Positions 63,556 to 64,000 of a stretch of 64,000 bases of DNA are shown one piece after another; positions within the stretch are counted from its first letter, which is position 1, and each line of letters starts with the position of its first letter. Source of the DNA: Parerythrobacter lutipelagi (GTDB lineage Bacteria > Pseudomonadota > Alphaproteobacteria > Sphingomonadales > Sphingomonadaceae); NCBI RefSeq assembly GCF_005434975.1, contig NZ_SKCJ01000001.1, positions 1,622,001 through 1,686,000 of the forward strand. Direction: 5' to 3'. The notes under the pieces are model-generated. The model was not told the DNA's origin. It saw only the letters and a program-made list of their open reading frames with translations, and did no database searches. A program made the translations under genes and the position numbers.

Positions 63556-64000
63556 CCGACGCAACTCCTCTACCGTTGGATGAGGTGCTGGACATGCTGC
63601 TCGACGAATTTGAAACGCCGAGCGGTGAGGCCATCGCCGCATTCTCGAAACAGTACCCGCACTACAGGACCGATTTTCTGCGGTTTGCCGCCGCGTGGGC
63701 CGAAGAGGAGGCACTTGCCCCGCCTCCGCCGCTTAGCAAGGAAAGCGAGGAACGACTCGATGCACGAGCGCAAAGCGCTCTGCAAAACGCGCTCTATGCG
63801 CGCTCGCAAGAGGACGCCAGAGGTACCGGCGAGGTGGCTCAAGGCAACGCAAACGCTGCGGGCGCTAACCTTGCGAGACTAGCTCGCTCTGCTGGAATAT
63901 CGTTGCACGATGTAGCGCGAGAGACGAGGATTCCGTTGTCTTTCATGTCGCAGCTCAACGCGAGGAATTTCATTCCTGAGACAATTCCCGGTCACCTCGC
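63552..64000 (+). CDS. HTH protein coupled to the sigma factor, cut by window end
   Basis: At least 149 codons from ATG 63552, which overlaps the sigma-factor stop. The N-terminal region is acidic (LPLDEVLDMLLDEFETPSGEAIAAFSKQYPHYRTDFLRFAAAWAEEE). It is followed at ~112-145 by an HTH_25-like motif (NLARLARSAGISLHDVARETRIPLSFMSQLNARNFIPETIPGHL). The layout suggests an anti-sigma-like or co-regulatory partner. This is inference from coupling and the missing C-terminus may change it. Confidence 0.7.
   Translation, partial: MTDATPLPLDEVLDMLLDEFETPSGEAIAAFSKQYPHYRTDFLRFAAAWAEEEALAPPPPLSKESEERLDARAQSALQNALYARSQEDARGTGEVAQGNANAAGANLARLARSAGISLHDVARETRIPLSFMSQLNARNFIPETIPGHL

Overview
The window looks like the chromosome of a sphingomonad-type alphaproteobacterium (Sphingomonadales, probably Erythrobacteraceae-like). 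This is inferred from the high GC, the protein families and the style of the plasmid-type genes, not from any marker gene. Positions 1-26.3 kb are chromosomal backbone. Positions 26.4 kb to the right edge look like an integrated conjugative element entered at a tRNA-Leu.

Backbone. A truncated katG, a small oxidoreductase run (nitronate-monooxygenase-like protein, SDR, RidA-like), an aldehyde dehydrogenase, a PQQ-dependent dehydrogenase with a C-terminal cytochrome c domain, a Tat-type dienelactone hydrolase lipoprotein, an HWE-type sensor kinase, a stomatin/NfeD pair and an NDUFA9-like protein fill 1-14 kb. A conserved hypothetical gene at 10.9-11.4 kb is broken by three in-frame TAG codons. 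From 23.35 down to 14.7 kb runs a ten-gene chaperone-usher pilus operon: seven spore-coat-U-like subunits, chaperone, usher and a tip-type subunit, mostly overlapping or nearly so. Divergent from it is a FixL/FixJ-like pair. Its PAS domain keeps the haem-ligand positions of FixL, and the shared promoter region holds two TTACGTAG boxes exactly 10 bp apart.

Mobile element. After tRNA-Leu(CAG) come a P4-type integrase, whose start codon follows a 21-bp stem-loop, a lytic transglycosylase, a primase-like gene with one internal TAG, a 1415-residue methyltransferase/helicase and a large ParB. Further right are ArdC, a Xre/RES toxin-antitoxin pair, a DUF2493 protein, SSB, several small plasmid-type proteins, a VirD4/TraD-type coupling protein and a MobF relaxase. 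No mating-pair-formation genes, no replication initiator and no second copy of the tRNA end are visible, so the element probably continues past 64 kb.

Cargo. Between parB and ardC sits a block of about 12.5 kb (36.06-48.56 kb) bracketed by two diverged copies of the 3' end of parB. It carries a nitric-oxide-type module (Rrf2 regulator, group III truncated haemoglobin, membrane protein, DUF1971 protein). It also carries a nine-gene convergently placed operon: CecR-like TetR regulator, HlyD, double ABC ATPase, two ABC-2 permeases, NodT outer-membrane factor, patatin lipoprotein, LOG-family protein and beta-CASP metallo-beta-lactamase. The repeat arrangement suggests recombination between related elements.

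Right edge. An orphan 243-residue protein, a large sigma-70-like factor and a translationally overlapping HTH protein cut off by the window end form an unrecognised locus. Several intergenic stretches of the element are GC-rich and can form strong hairpins. One looks like a minus-strand small RNA gene ending in an intrinsic terminator.
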